DNA from: an uncultured Porphyromonas sp.
GTDB taxonomy: Bacteria > Bacteroidota > Bacteroidia > Bacteroidales > Porphyromonadaceae
Direction: 5' to 3'
DNA length: 29,164 nt
NCBI RefSeq assembly: GCF_947254915.1
Contig: NZ_CAMYEZ010000010.1
Coordinates: 1-29,164, forward strand
Both the position numbers and the translations under genes were made by a program. Positions 15,072 to 22,300 of this stretch are shown here, in pieces. Below the pieces are notes generated by a model, which was not told where the DNA came from, did not search any database, and worked only from the letters and a program-made list of their open reading frames with translations. How positions within the stretch are numbered: position 1 is the first letter of the stretch; each line of letters begins with the position of its first letter.

Positions 15072-16451
15072 TTACTTAGCAGGCTCTAGCTCTACCGTGA
15101 AGTGACGTAGCACCGGTAGCTCACGGGTGATGACGTAGCCACGTGTGATCGACTCACGACGGTCATAGACATTCTTGCAGGCAGCTGCGATGACGTCCAT
15201 GTGATTGTTCGTGTAGGTACGACGTGGTATAGCGAGGCGGAGTAGCTCCAGCTTAGGATAGCGGTTCTCACCCGTCTTAGGATCGCGGTCTGCTAGGATA
15301 GAGCCGATCTCGACGCCACGGATGCCAGCCTCTAGGTAAAGTTCGATGCCGAGCGTCTGAGCGATAAACTCCTCCTTGGGAACGTGCGTCAGGATCTTCT
15401 TCGCATCAAGGAAGATCGCGTGTCCACCAGCGGGACGCTGATAGGGTACACCATACTCGTCCAGCTTGCTGCCAAGGTAAGCCACCTGACGGATGCGCGT
15501 GTCGAGCATGTCAAACTCGGTGTTCTCATCCAGACCGATAGCGAGCGCGTTCATATCACGGCCGTTCATACCGCCATAGGTGAGGAAGCCCTCATTCATC
15601 ACAGCGTACATAGAGCACTTGTGATAGAGTTCCTCGTCACGCATAGCGAGGAAGCCACCCATATTGACCACAGCGTCCTTCTTGCTAGACATGGTCATGA
15701 TGTCAGCGTAGCTAAGCATCTCACGGACTATCTCCTTGATTGACTTGTCAGCGTAGCCCTCCTCACGAGTCTTGATGAAGTAAGCATTCTCAGCAAAGCG
15801 AGCACCGTCGATCTGTAGCGGTATGCCGTACTTGTGGCACAGTTCGCTCGTCTCACGTACATTCTTCATAGAGACAGGCTGACCGCCAGCCGTGTTGTTG
15901 GTCACCGTCAGGACGCACATAGGGATCTGCTCCTTGGGGTACTTCTTAAAGCAATCCTCCAGCTTATTCAGATCCATCTCACCCTTGAAGGGTAGCTCCA
16001 GCTCCGTATTGCTTGCCGCATCGATCGTGCAGTCGACGGCTACAGCCTTGCGAAACTCGATGTGCCCCTTCGTCGTGTCGAAGTGTGAGTTGCCCGGTAC
16101 GATATCGCCCTCCTTGAGCGTAGCCGAGTAAAGCACATTCTCAGCAGCACGACCCTGGTGTGTAGGGATTACGAGCGGGAAGGTGCAGATCTTCTCGACA
16201 GCATCCTTGAGGTTTTGGAAAGAGGAAGCACCCGCATAGCTCTCATCGCCGAGCATTATGCCAGCCCACTGACGGTCACTCATAGCGCCCGTACCGGAGT
16301 CCGTGAGGACATCGATAAAGACCTGTGATGACTTGAGGCTGAATAGGTTGTAGTGTGCTTGCTTAATCCACTGCTCACGCTGCTCGCGCGTGCTCTTGTG
16401 TATCGGCTCTACCATTTTAATGCGGTATGCCTCGGAAAAAGGTATCTCCAT
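15072..16451 (-). CDS. tnaA: Tryptophanase (tryptophan indole-lyase)
   Basis: This PLP enzyme splits L-tryptophan into indole, pyruvate and ammonia in the cytoplasm. The 459-residue product has the PLP lysine in SSKKDAVVNMGGFLA (Lys258), the cofactor segment PTHQGRAAEN (residues 96-105) and NNTAGGQPVS (185-194). The close relative tyrosine phenol-lyase must be excluded. Here FDTTKGH has Asp125 where E. coli tryptophanase has Asp137 and the phenol-lyase has Thr, and VEIGSILADRDPKTG follows the tryptophanase form and lacks the phenol-lyase arginine. It is a single-gene unit with its own promoter and terminator, divergent from eno. No leader peptide of the E. coli TnaC type was recognised upstream. 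Confidence 0.93.
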   Translation of the reverse strand: MEIPFSEAYRIKMVEPIHKSTREQREQWIKQAHYNLFSLKSSQVFIDVLTDSGTGAMSDRQWAGIMLGDESYAGASSFQNLKDAVEKICTFPLVIPTHQGRAAENVLYSATLKEGDIVPGNSHFDTTKGHIEFRKAVAVDCTIDAASNTELELPFKGEMDLNKLEDCFKKYPKEQIPMCVLTVTNNTAGGQPVSMKNVRETSELCHKYGIPLQIDGARFAENAYFIKTREEGYADKSIKEIVREMLSYADIMTMSSKKDAVVNMGGFLAMRDEELYHKCSMYAVMNEGFLTYGGMNGRDMNALAIGLDENTEFDMLDTRIRQVAYLGSKLDEYGVPYQRPAGGHAIFLDAKKILTHVPKEEFIAQTLGIELYLEAGIRGVEIGSILADRDPKTGENRYPKLELLRLAIPRRTYTNNHMDVIAAACKNVYDRRESITRGYVITRELPVLRHFTVELEPAK

Positions 16452-16488
16452 AGTAGTTCTATTAAATTATTGTGTTCTTTTACTGCCC

Positions 16489-16519
16489 CAAAGATACGGA
16501 AAAAGATATACCCAACACA
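16489..16519 (-). promoter_or_regulatory. Promoter candidate for tnaA
   Basis: On the minus strand the bases read TGTG-N19-TATCTTTG. The downstream box matches TAnnTTTG exactly and the upstream box matches TTTG in three of four bases. The predicted start is near 16482, giving a leader of about 30 bases. The upstream box lies only seven bases from that of the divergent eno promoter. Confidence 0.55.
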
Positions 16520-16526
16520 CTCATCG

Positions 16527-16557
16527 CTTGCCACCTCGGGTAGATTTACTACCTTTG
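16527..16557 (+). promoter_or_regulatory. Promoter of eno
   Basis: CTTG-N19-TACCTTTG: exact downstream box, three of four upstream bases and the ideal 19-base spacing. Transcription would start near 16564, about 40 bases before the ATG at 16605. This supports the short enolase start over the longer open frame. Confidence 0.7.
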
Positions 16558-16604
16558 CTTTGACTAAAAAGGATATTACGAATCACACAAAAGCATCTAC
16601 AGAT

Positions 16605-17885
16605 ATGCAGATAGTAGACATCAAAGGACGCGAGATACTAGACTCGCGCGGCAATCCAACAGTGGAGGTAGAGGTCATCCTAGATAGCGGAGCCATGGGG
16701 CGTGCCGCTGTACCCAGTGGAGCCTCTACAGGGGAACATGAAGCACTCGAGCTACGTGACGGCGACAAGAGCCGTTACCTCGGCAAGGGCGTCCGCAAGG
16801 CGGTCGAAAACGTCAACGAGGTGATCGCTCCAGCTCTCTTCGGCATGAGCGCACTCGAGCAGCGTGAGATAGACCAGAAGATGATAGATCTAGATGGTAC
16901 AGAGACCAAGAGTGTGCTCGGTGCTAACGCTATCCTAGGCGTCTCGCTAGCTGTCGCTAAGGCTGCTGCTGACGAACTAGCTATACCGCTCTACCGCTAC
17001 ATCGGTGGCGTCAACGCACACACGCTCCCCGTGCCTATGATGAACATCATCAACGGTGGTGCACATAGCGATGCTCCCATCGCTTTTCAGGAGTTTATGA
17101 TCCGTCCCATCGGTGCCAAGAGCTTTAGCGAGGCGCTCCGCATGGGTGCCGAGACATTTCACGCACTCAAGAAGGTGCTCCACGATCGTGGACTCAGCAC
17201 TGCCGTAGGTGACGAGGGTGGTTTCGCTCCTAAGCTCGATGGCGTAGAGGATGCGCTCAATAGCATCATCGAGGCGATCCATCAGGCTGGCTACAAGCCT
17301 GGTAGCGACATAACCATCGCTCTTGACTGCGCCGCTAGCGAGTTTTACCATGAGGGCGTCTACAACTACGCCAAGTTTGAGGGAGAGAAGGGTCAGCAGC
17401 GCACTCCCGCCGAGCAGGTCGCTTACCTAGAGACACTCGTCAGCAAGTACCCCATTGATAGCATCGAGGACGGTATGGACGAAAACGACTGGGAGGGCTG
17501 GCATATGCTCACCGAGAAGCTTGGCAATCGCATCCAGCTCGTCGGTGATGACCTCTTTGTGACCAACGTAGAGTACCTCAGCCGAGGCATCAAGGAGGGT
17601 TGCGCTAACTCCATCCTAATCAAGGTCAACCAGATTGGCTCGCTCACAGAGACACTTGATGCCATTGAGATGGCACATCGTCACGGCTTCACAGCGGTCG
17701 TATCGCACCGCTCAGGTGAGACCGAAGATACCACCATCGCTGACATCGCCGTAGCAACCAATGCGGGACAGATTAAGACCGGATCACTAAGCCGTACCGA
17801 CCGCATCGCCAAGTACAACCAGCTACTACGCATTGAAGAGGAGCTCGACGCACGGGGCACATACGGATATAGCCGCCTACGCTAG
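16605..17885 (+). CDS. eno: Enolase
   Basis: Enolase converts 2-phosphoglycerate to phosphoenolpyruvate in glycolysis. The open frame extends upstream to 16353, but the family's N-terminus MQIVDIKGREILDSRGNPTV begins at 16605. The promoter lies inside the upstream part, so the 426-residue form is chosen. Visible residues: His154 in GGAHSD, Glu163, Glu204 in GDEGGFAP, metal ligands Asp241, Glu288 and Asp315, Lys340 in ILIKVNQIGS, SHRSGETED (367-375) and Lys391 in GQIKTGS. All expected catalytic and magnesium ligands are present. It is followed by a strong terminator, so it is probably monocistronic. Confidence 0.98.
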   Translation: MQIVDIKGREILDSRGNPTVEVEVILDSGAMGRAAVPSGASTGEHEALELRDGDKSRYLGKGVRKAVENVNEVIAPALFGMSALEQREIDQKMIDLDGTETKSVLGANAILGVSLAVAKAAADELAIPLYRYIGGVNAHTLPVPMMNIINGGAHSDAPIAFQEFMIRPIGAKSFSEALRMGAETFHALKKVLHDRGLSTAVGDEGGFAPKLDGVEDALNSIIEAIHQAGYKPGSDITIALDCAASEFYHEGVYNYAKFEGEKGQQRTPAEQVAYLETLVSKYPIDSIEDGMDENDWEGWHMLTEKLGNRIQLVGDDLFVTNVEYLSRGIKEGCANSILIKVNQIGSLTETLDAIEMAHRHGFTAVVSHRSGETEDTTIADIAVATNAGQIKTGSLSRTDRIAKYNQLLRIEEELDARGTYGYSRLR

Positions 17886-17953
17886 GTAGACAGAGACTGC
17901 CGTCGGGCATCCTCGCTCCAAATACGACAGTAATCAAGCAACTAAATTTACAC

Positions 17954-17990
17954 ACCACGGAGGGAATTAATTTCCTCCGTGGTTGTTTTT
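17954..17990 (+). terminator. Terminator after eno
   Basis: ACCACGGAGG (17954-17963) and CCTCCGTGGT (17974-17983) form a perfect 10-bp stem around an AT-rich 10-base loop. It is followed by TTGTTTTT. It lies about 70 bases after the eno stop and is a classic intrinsic terminator. Confidence 0.88.
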
Positions 17991-18001
17991 ATATTATTAG
18001 G

Positions 18002-18067
18002 CGAGAAACGGACAAACTCTTTCAAAGTTTCATTTTCCACCAAGCTCTCCGCAAATTTCTCCGGAGA
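18002..18067. repeat. Family A intergenic repeat, degenerate 1-unit copy
   Basis: An 18-base left part beginning CGAGAAAC (18002-18019) and a single 21-base unit (18020-18040, containing CAAAGTTTCATTTTCC) align with the copies at 14681 and 18921. The right part is shortened and diverged, ending near TTTCTCCGG. Boundaries on the right are approximate. Confidence 0.5.
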
Positions 18068-18091
18068 AACCGTCCGTTGCATCAAAAGCAA

Positions 18092-18115
18092 GACGTGCAA
18101 CGATTGTAGGGACGC
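18092..18115. repeat. Family B repeat, left-arm fragment
   Basis: The 24 bases match the left terminal arm of the element at 19079-19102 at 22 of 24 positions (starting GACGTG and ending GTAGGGACGC). No matching right arm follows. It is likely a decayed or partial copy. Confidence 0.6.
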
Positions 18116-18163
18116 CCCTCCGACTTGACACACCCGTGTGTCCTGCGGAGATGTGGCTTGCTC

Positions 18164-18203
18164 TTGATAGTTAAATCTACGGCTTGATGGTTGAATCTAC
18201 GGC
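18164..18203. repeat. 20-base tandem duplication
   Basis: Two adjacent 20-base units (18164-18183 and 18184-18203), each containing ATCTACGGC, differ at two positions. They end 16 bases before the -7 box of the following lipoprotein gene, so they overlap the place where an activator or the upstream promoter box would be. Confidence 0.75.
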
Positions 18204-18219
18204 TGTTGAAAATTAGTCT

Positions 18220-18227
18220 TATCTTTG
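18220..18227 (+). promoter_or_regulatory. Candidate -7 box for the lipoprotein gene
   Basis: TATCTTTG matches TAnnTTTG exactly and lies 62 bases before the ATG at 18290. No TTTG is found at the normal 19-base spacing; the nearest TTG triplets lie 11 and 26 bases upstream. The promoter may therefore need an activator, or the call may be wrong. Confidence 0.4.
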
Positions 18228-18232
18228 CTGTT

Positions 18233-18240
18233 GGGGGGGG
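18233..18240 (+). repeat. Run of eight G in the 5' untranslated leader
   Basis: Eight consecutive G lie six bases after the -7 box and 49 bases before the lipoprotein ATG, essentially at the predicted transcription start. Such tracts can change length by slippage. Confidence 0.8.
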
Positions 18241-18289
18241 AGGACCTTCCCTCCCAATACTACTAATCTAATACACCTATAACGAACCT

Positions 18290-18742
18290 ATGAAAAGAAC
18301 TCTATTTATGGCGCTACTGCTGACTTGCAGTGCTGCACTTTTTGCCTCTTGTGGACCGACGAAGAACTGGGACCTTAGTGAGCGGTGCTCAAAATTCCTC
18401 AATCAGCGTTACGCCAACGCACGCATCCTAGATGTGGACTACGACGATGGTATGGTTGAGGTGGAGATACGGCACGAAAAGAAGAATAAGGAGGTGCTCT
18501 TCACCAATTCCTGCGAGTGGGTCTCCACGAGCTGGGATGTCGCTCAGAGAAATGTACCCACCGTCGTCATGAAGGCGCTCCAGAAGAAGTATCCCAATGC
18601 ACGCATTGACGATATTGACTTCATTGAGATGCCTCGTGGCTCTTACTATCGCTTTGAGATAGAGCGGAGAGGTCAGCAAGATGAATATGTCTACATCACG
18701 CCTCAGGGGGTGATCACCGAGGTACGCGTCTATCACAAGTAA
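18290..18742 (+). CDS. PepSY-like lipoprotein
   Basis: The 150-residue product starts MKRTLFMALLLTCSAALFAS with the lipobox cysteine at residue 21, so it should be exported and lipidated. The rest reads as a PepSY-like domain of the type common in Bacteroidetes (formerly DUF2874). It has a first half around RYANARILDVDYDDGMVEVE, then WVSTSWDV and VPTVVMKALQKKYPNARIDD, followed by YYRFEIERRGQQDEYVYITP. The repeated YxNARIxDxD motif at about residues 40-50 and 102-111 suggests two related halves. Function is unknown; proteins of this fold are proposed to bind or inhibit peptidases, which is not shown here. It stands alone between two terminators. Confidence 0.8.
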   Translation: MKRTLFMALLLTCSAALFASCGPTKNWDLSERCSKFLNQRYANARILDVDYDDGMVEVEIRHEKKNKEVLFTNSCEWVSTSWDVAQRNVPTVVMKALQKKYPNARIDDIDFIEMPRGSYYRFEIERRGQQDEYVYITPQGVITEVRVYHK

Positions 18743-18772
18743 ATCCGCTAGCTAGCACATAGCCACAACGCA

Positions 18773-18808
18773 CAAGGCGGACTAGACGGCAGTGTCTAGT
18801 CCGCCTTG
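18773..18808 (+). terminator. Hairpin after the lipoprotein gene
   Basis: CAAGGCGGACTAGAC (18773-18787) and its perfect complement (18794-18808) form a 15-bp stem around a 6-base loop, about 30 bases after the stop. There is no clear T run on either side. It probably ends or protects the transcript, but it is not a classic intrinsic terminator. Confidence 0.6.
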
Positions 18809-18920
18809 ATGTGTCATATCCGCCACTCGCCACGCTCGGATATCTACCCGAAAAGAGACTGTTGACTTTTGCAACAGTCTCAAATCACCATTTCCTCGGG
18901 AGGAATTTCTAAACCTCCAC

Positions 18921-19070
18921 CGAGGAACAAAAAAACTCTTCCGAACTTTCATTCCTTTCTTCCGAACTTTCATTCCTTTCTTCCGAAGTTTCATTTCATT
19001 CTTCCGAAGTTTTATTTCCTGGCTCCCTGGAGAATTTTCGTTTGCTCCCTGGAGATTTCCGATTTCCTCG
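18921..19070. repeat. Family A intergenic repeat, 4-unit copy
   Basis: The element is bounded by CGAGGAA (18921-18927) and TTCCTCG (19064-19070). It has an 18-base left part, four 21-base units (18939-18959, 18960-18980, 18981-19001, 19002-19022) and a 48-base right part. It is exactly 21 bases longer than the copy at 14681-14809, that is, by one unit. The first two units are identical; the third is identical to the second unit of the other copy. Confidence 0.82.
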
Positions 19071-19078
19071 GTAGGCGA

Positions 19079-19239
19079 GACGTGTAACGGTTGTAGGGAC
19101 GCACGATCTGTGCGTCCGTTCCCGTTAAAACCAACGTTCGCTGTAACCTTTGATACAACGGACGCCCTCCCACTAAACACTCCCGAGCGTCCCTACAAAG
19201 GGCTACACGTCCCGAGCGTCCCTACAACCGTTACTCGTC
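19079..19239. repeat. Family B fold-back element (161 bases)
   Basis: The terminal arms 19079-19102 and 19216-19239 are inverted complements at 23 of 24 positions (outer end GACGTGTAAC, inner end GTAGGGACGC). Next to the left arm, GGACGCAC and GTGCGTCC form a perfect 8-bp hairpin. An 18-base segment near the right end (19181-19198) is repeated exactly at 19210-19227. There is no coding capacity. Size and arms suggest a miniature transposable element mobilised by an enzyme elsewhere, but no target duplication was identified. Confidence 0.75.
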
Positions 19240-19259
19240 CGATCCCTCCGATCCCCTCT

Positions 19260-19308
19260 AAAAAGACTAGAGGCACTGGTACCCCCCCACGAGCACCAGT
19301 GCCTCTAG
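19260..19308 (-). terminator. Terminator of the fimbrial operon
   Basis: On the minus strand a perfect 14-bp stem (19308-19295 with 19280-19267, ends CTAGAGGCACTGGT) encloses a 14-base loop containing seven G. It is followed by TCTTTTT. It lies about 62 bases beyond the stop of the giant gene. Strong intrinsic terminator. Confidence 0.85.
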
Positions 19309-19311
19309 CTA

Positions 19312-19370
19312 CTAATCTCTAACTTCTAATCTCTAATTTTCTAACCTCTAATCTCTAACTTCTAAAAACT
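19312..19370. repeat. Short tandem array after the giant gene
   Basis: Units of 14-15 bases with the form CTAATCTCTAACTT occur at 19312-19325, 19326-19340 and 19348-19361, with a truncated unit CTAACCT at 19341-19347 and CTAAAAACT at the end. It directly follows the stop codon of the giant gene on the minus strand. There it supplies repeated TAG triplets in changing frames. Confidence 0.7.
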
Positions 19371-22300
19371 CTATCTCACGACGAGCGTCGCACGGCGTGC
19401 GACACCGTCCGTGCCGACAGCCTCAACGACGTAGCTGCCTGACGAGAGGAGGATACGCTCGCTGTACTCCGTCAATCCAGGTAGCGACTGCGTGTAAACC
19501 GTGATACCGTCACCCTGTACGAGACGTAGGGATGACATCTCCTGTGCCGTGCGGACGGTCAGCATACCCTCGCTGTACTGCGCCTGTAGCTCATCTGTAG
19601 GCTCTGCTATCGGAGCAACCGACGTAAAGTCTCCGTCCACACGTAGCTCCAGACGCCCTTCACGATCATCGGGGAAGAGCTTGATCTGGCAACTCTTACC
19701 ACCCGTCAGGTCATGCTCCAGGCCGCTCTTGTGGTCTATCAGACGAGCCGTCACGACATGTCCCATCACACTACCGGCGAGCGAGAGCGTCACGTCGATT
19801 GGTTCAGAGACCTGTGTAGCTAGCTGGTAGTGACCCGTAGCCGCATCGTCAGCATAGAGATCCTTATGGAGACCATCCGTAGAATCAATGATAGCGATCG
19901 AAGGATAGCTACCGTCACTGCTCAGGAGCATTTTGTCGACCGAGCCAGACTCGGAGCCATAAGCGACAAGCGCACGATCCTTGCCGAGGAGGCTCTGCAG
20001 CGTCAACGACAGGTAGCGCAGTGTCGTAGCTGTTGGGGCGACAGTGGCACTACGTAGGGGCTTCTTCTGTTGCGTCTGCGTACCTATAGGCACAATTAAC
20101 TTCGGGAAGATTAGCTCCACCTTAGGTCCGACGCCATCCTTGGCCTTCACAACAAAAGCTGACAGAGGTGCCACATAGCGTCCATCTACACTAGGAGCTT
20201 CTGAATAAAAGGTTGTCACCTTGCCCGTTAGTCCGAGACGTGACTGTCCCGTCGGGTAGGAGGTTACCTTAGCACGCATCTGTCTAGCATAGGGCTGTAG
20301 GGTCGTCTTATTAGCCTCTAGGAATTCCTTTAGATCGATCGTCGACATAAAGGGATTGCCCACCATAACTTCTTGAGCAGGGGTGCCAAAGTCCACCTCC
20401 AGCTTATAGCCCTCCTTACCATCAGTGAGCTTAGGGATACGCTGCGTCTTCGGGTCCTCAAAGATAAAGCGATAAGCCACCTTGCTACGCTGAGCGTATG
20501 AATAGTAACCACGGAAGCGCTTTGTCTTGCCATCGAAGTACTGGAAGCGACTCTGCCCCGTGCTAGCATCATAAGTCTGATGATAGAAAGGCTTCGCTAC
20601 GTCAGGTCTGTCGAAATATGGTAGCTCCAAGATACCACGGCGCTCCATGATAGCGCTCTTACCCTCTCGGCTCTTAAAGCCCTGCTCATCATTAGCTACG
20701 ACTAGTCCGATGCTGTTATTGTTGCCCGCCATCGAGATAGACTGTAGTGGCGAGGGATCGTTGAAGGCGCTAGCGTCAAACGTTGCCACCGTACTACTGC
20801 CCGCAGGCACCGCCTTGAAACCAAGCTGATAAGTATAGGGCGAGGCACTGAAGCTGTAGTCGCCCGCATAGATATCGTAGAGCGGAGCCGCCAGCAGGTA
20901 GAGACTGTCACGCCTATAGAGACGGACATCGGAGGCAAAGTTCTCTTGAGATGTATAGATTCTCAAGTCACTTGCGTAGTCACCCTCGTTTCCAAAGGTA
21001 GCAGAGTTCCGCCCCGAGGCGTTTTTATTCACTCCAAAGTTGTAGCGTACCATGGCACGCTGATAGGTTAGCTGGGGGATGTCGTACACCTCAGCTCCTG
21101 AGTGGAAGGTGATATCAGCACAGGTTGGCTCGCCAAAGGTATCTCGGAGTGTCACGTCAGGAGATAAGTCTGGAGCGGGTGCCCATAAGCGCTTGTTTGT
21201 CTCATCTTGATATAGCGTCCTGACAATATGTACATGGGTGCAGGAGGACGGAACCGCCTGAGCTCGGTAGAACTGCCCCTCGTGCAGGAATAGCCAGTTG
21301 TCGGGGTTATTCCAGTCATAGGTCTCACGAGCTGCCAGTACACCTGGATCAACTTTTATCCCAGCGGGACCATTTGGTAGTGGCGACACGGCACTAGACA
21401 CGCCCTTACCAGAAGGCATTTGTTGTGGTGTAGCTTGAGACTGTTTGGCAACTACAGGCAGCGTTGCTGACAATTCAACGTCTATATCTACATCTTCCCA
21501 AGGTGCCACTGAAGTCATCAGACCGACTATCTTTTCAGACTGCGGCATCCACCAGAGCTCGTCAGGAGATACGGGGATAATACCCGTCTGTGGCTGTAGC
21601 TCAATACACCTAGTTCCTTCAACGGTCAGCGTGTAGGTGTTATACTGCGCCTTACCGTTGACTACACGGGGAGCGGACACCTTGCGACGGATAGTACGAC
21701 CCGTAGCTCTATCACCATCGTCAAAGGTCCACTTGTATGCACTGTCCGACACACCTAGATTAGTTGCCGTCAGGGTAACCACATCGCCAGGGCAATAAGG
21801 TCCCTTTGGAGAGACGGTCACCGAAATGCCCTCAGAGAGGTTCTCGAGCTTGACGGTAAACTTCTCCGTTTGCATCTTCTCTTCACCACATAGACTGGTT
21901 ATAATCTCCAGCCTATACTCATTCTTGAGCTCACTACCCGACTGGTCAGAAAACTCCCAGCGAACCATCAGATCTTCGGGCAACTCCTCAATCTTTGAGC
22001 TCATAATGACCTTATCTCCATCTTTGAGTACCACGGTACCGACCTTGTTCGGGATATTGATGAGCTTAAACTCCATATAACCCGTCTTATTAGGGCAACG
22101 ATATCCTACGTAGGTAGGACGTGCGTACGAGGGAGTCAGGCCCTCCCTTTTTATAGGCACATTAACATCGATGGTTGAGTCATCCCAAGGCCATGCCCAC
22201 CAAGCATTCCACGAAAAGCCATCCTCACCCCAATCATCTTGGTCATTGGTTGGATCGTATCCAACAAGAGGTAACTTGTAATAACCTTTACCGACATTCC

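Larger units (their letters stand above)
17886..18289. other. Spacer between eno and the lipoprotein gene
   Basis: This 404-base stretch contains the eno terminator (17954-17990), a short degenerate family A repeat (18002-18067), a left-arm fragment of family B (18092-18115), a small perfect hairpin (GACACAC at 18127-18133, GTGTGTC at 18136-18142), a 20-base tandem duplication (18164-18203), a -7 box (18220-18227) and a run of eight G (18233-18240). No gene is seen. Confidence 0.7.
18743..19370. other. Repeat-rich spacer between convergent genes
   Basis: This 628-base stretch lies between the ends of two convergent transcription units. It holds the hairpin after the lipoprotein gene (18773-18808), a family A repeat (18921-19070), a family B element (19079-19239), the terminator of the fimbrial operon (19260-19308) and a short tandem array (19312-19370). 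Open frames of 60-130 codons on both strands here encode only repeat-derived stretches, such as runs of Lys/Arg or Phe/Pro, and are not accepted as genes. Confidence 0.75.

Noticed and set aside
15072..16451. Tyrosine phenol-lyase as an alternative to tryptophanase
   Set aside because: The FDTTKGH and VEIGSILADRDPKTG segments follow the tryptophanase form, and the phenol-lyase Thr and Arg are absent.
16353..16604. 84-codon upstream extension of the enolase open frame
   Set aside because: The family's N-terminus begins at 16605, the extension overlaps tnaA and contains the eno promoter, and it has no enolase-like sequence.
18939..19022. Possible CRISPR array (regularly repeated 21-base units)
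   Set aside because: The units are directly adjacent with no unique spacers, and no cas genes are present in the window.
18782..19180. 132-codon minus-strand frame rich in Lys and Arg, and a 72-codon plus-strand frame opposite
   Set aside because: Both run through the family A and B repeats; the 21-base period alone produces the seven-residue repeats.
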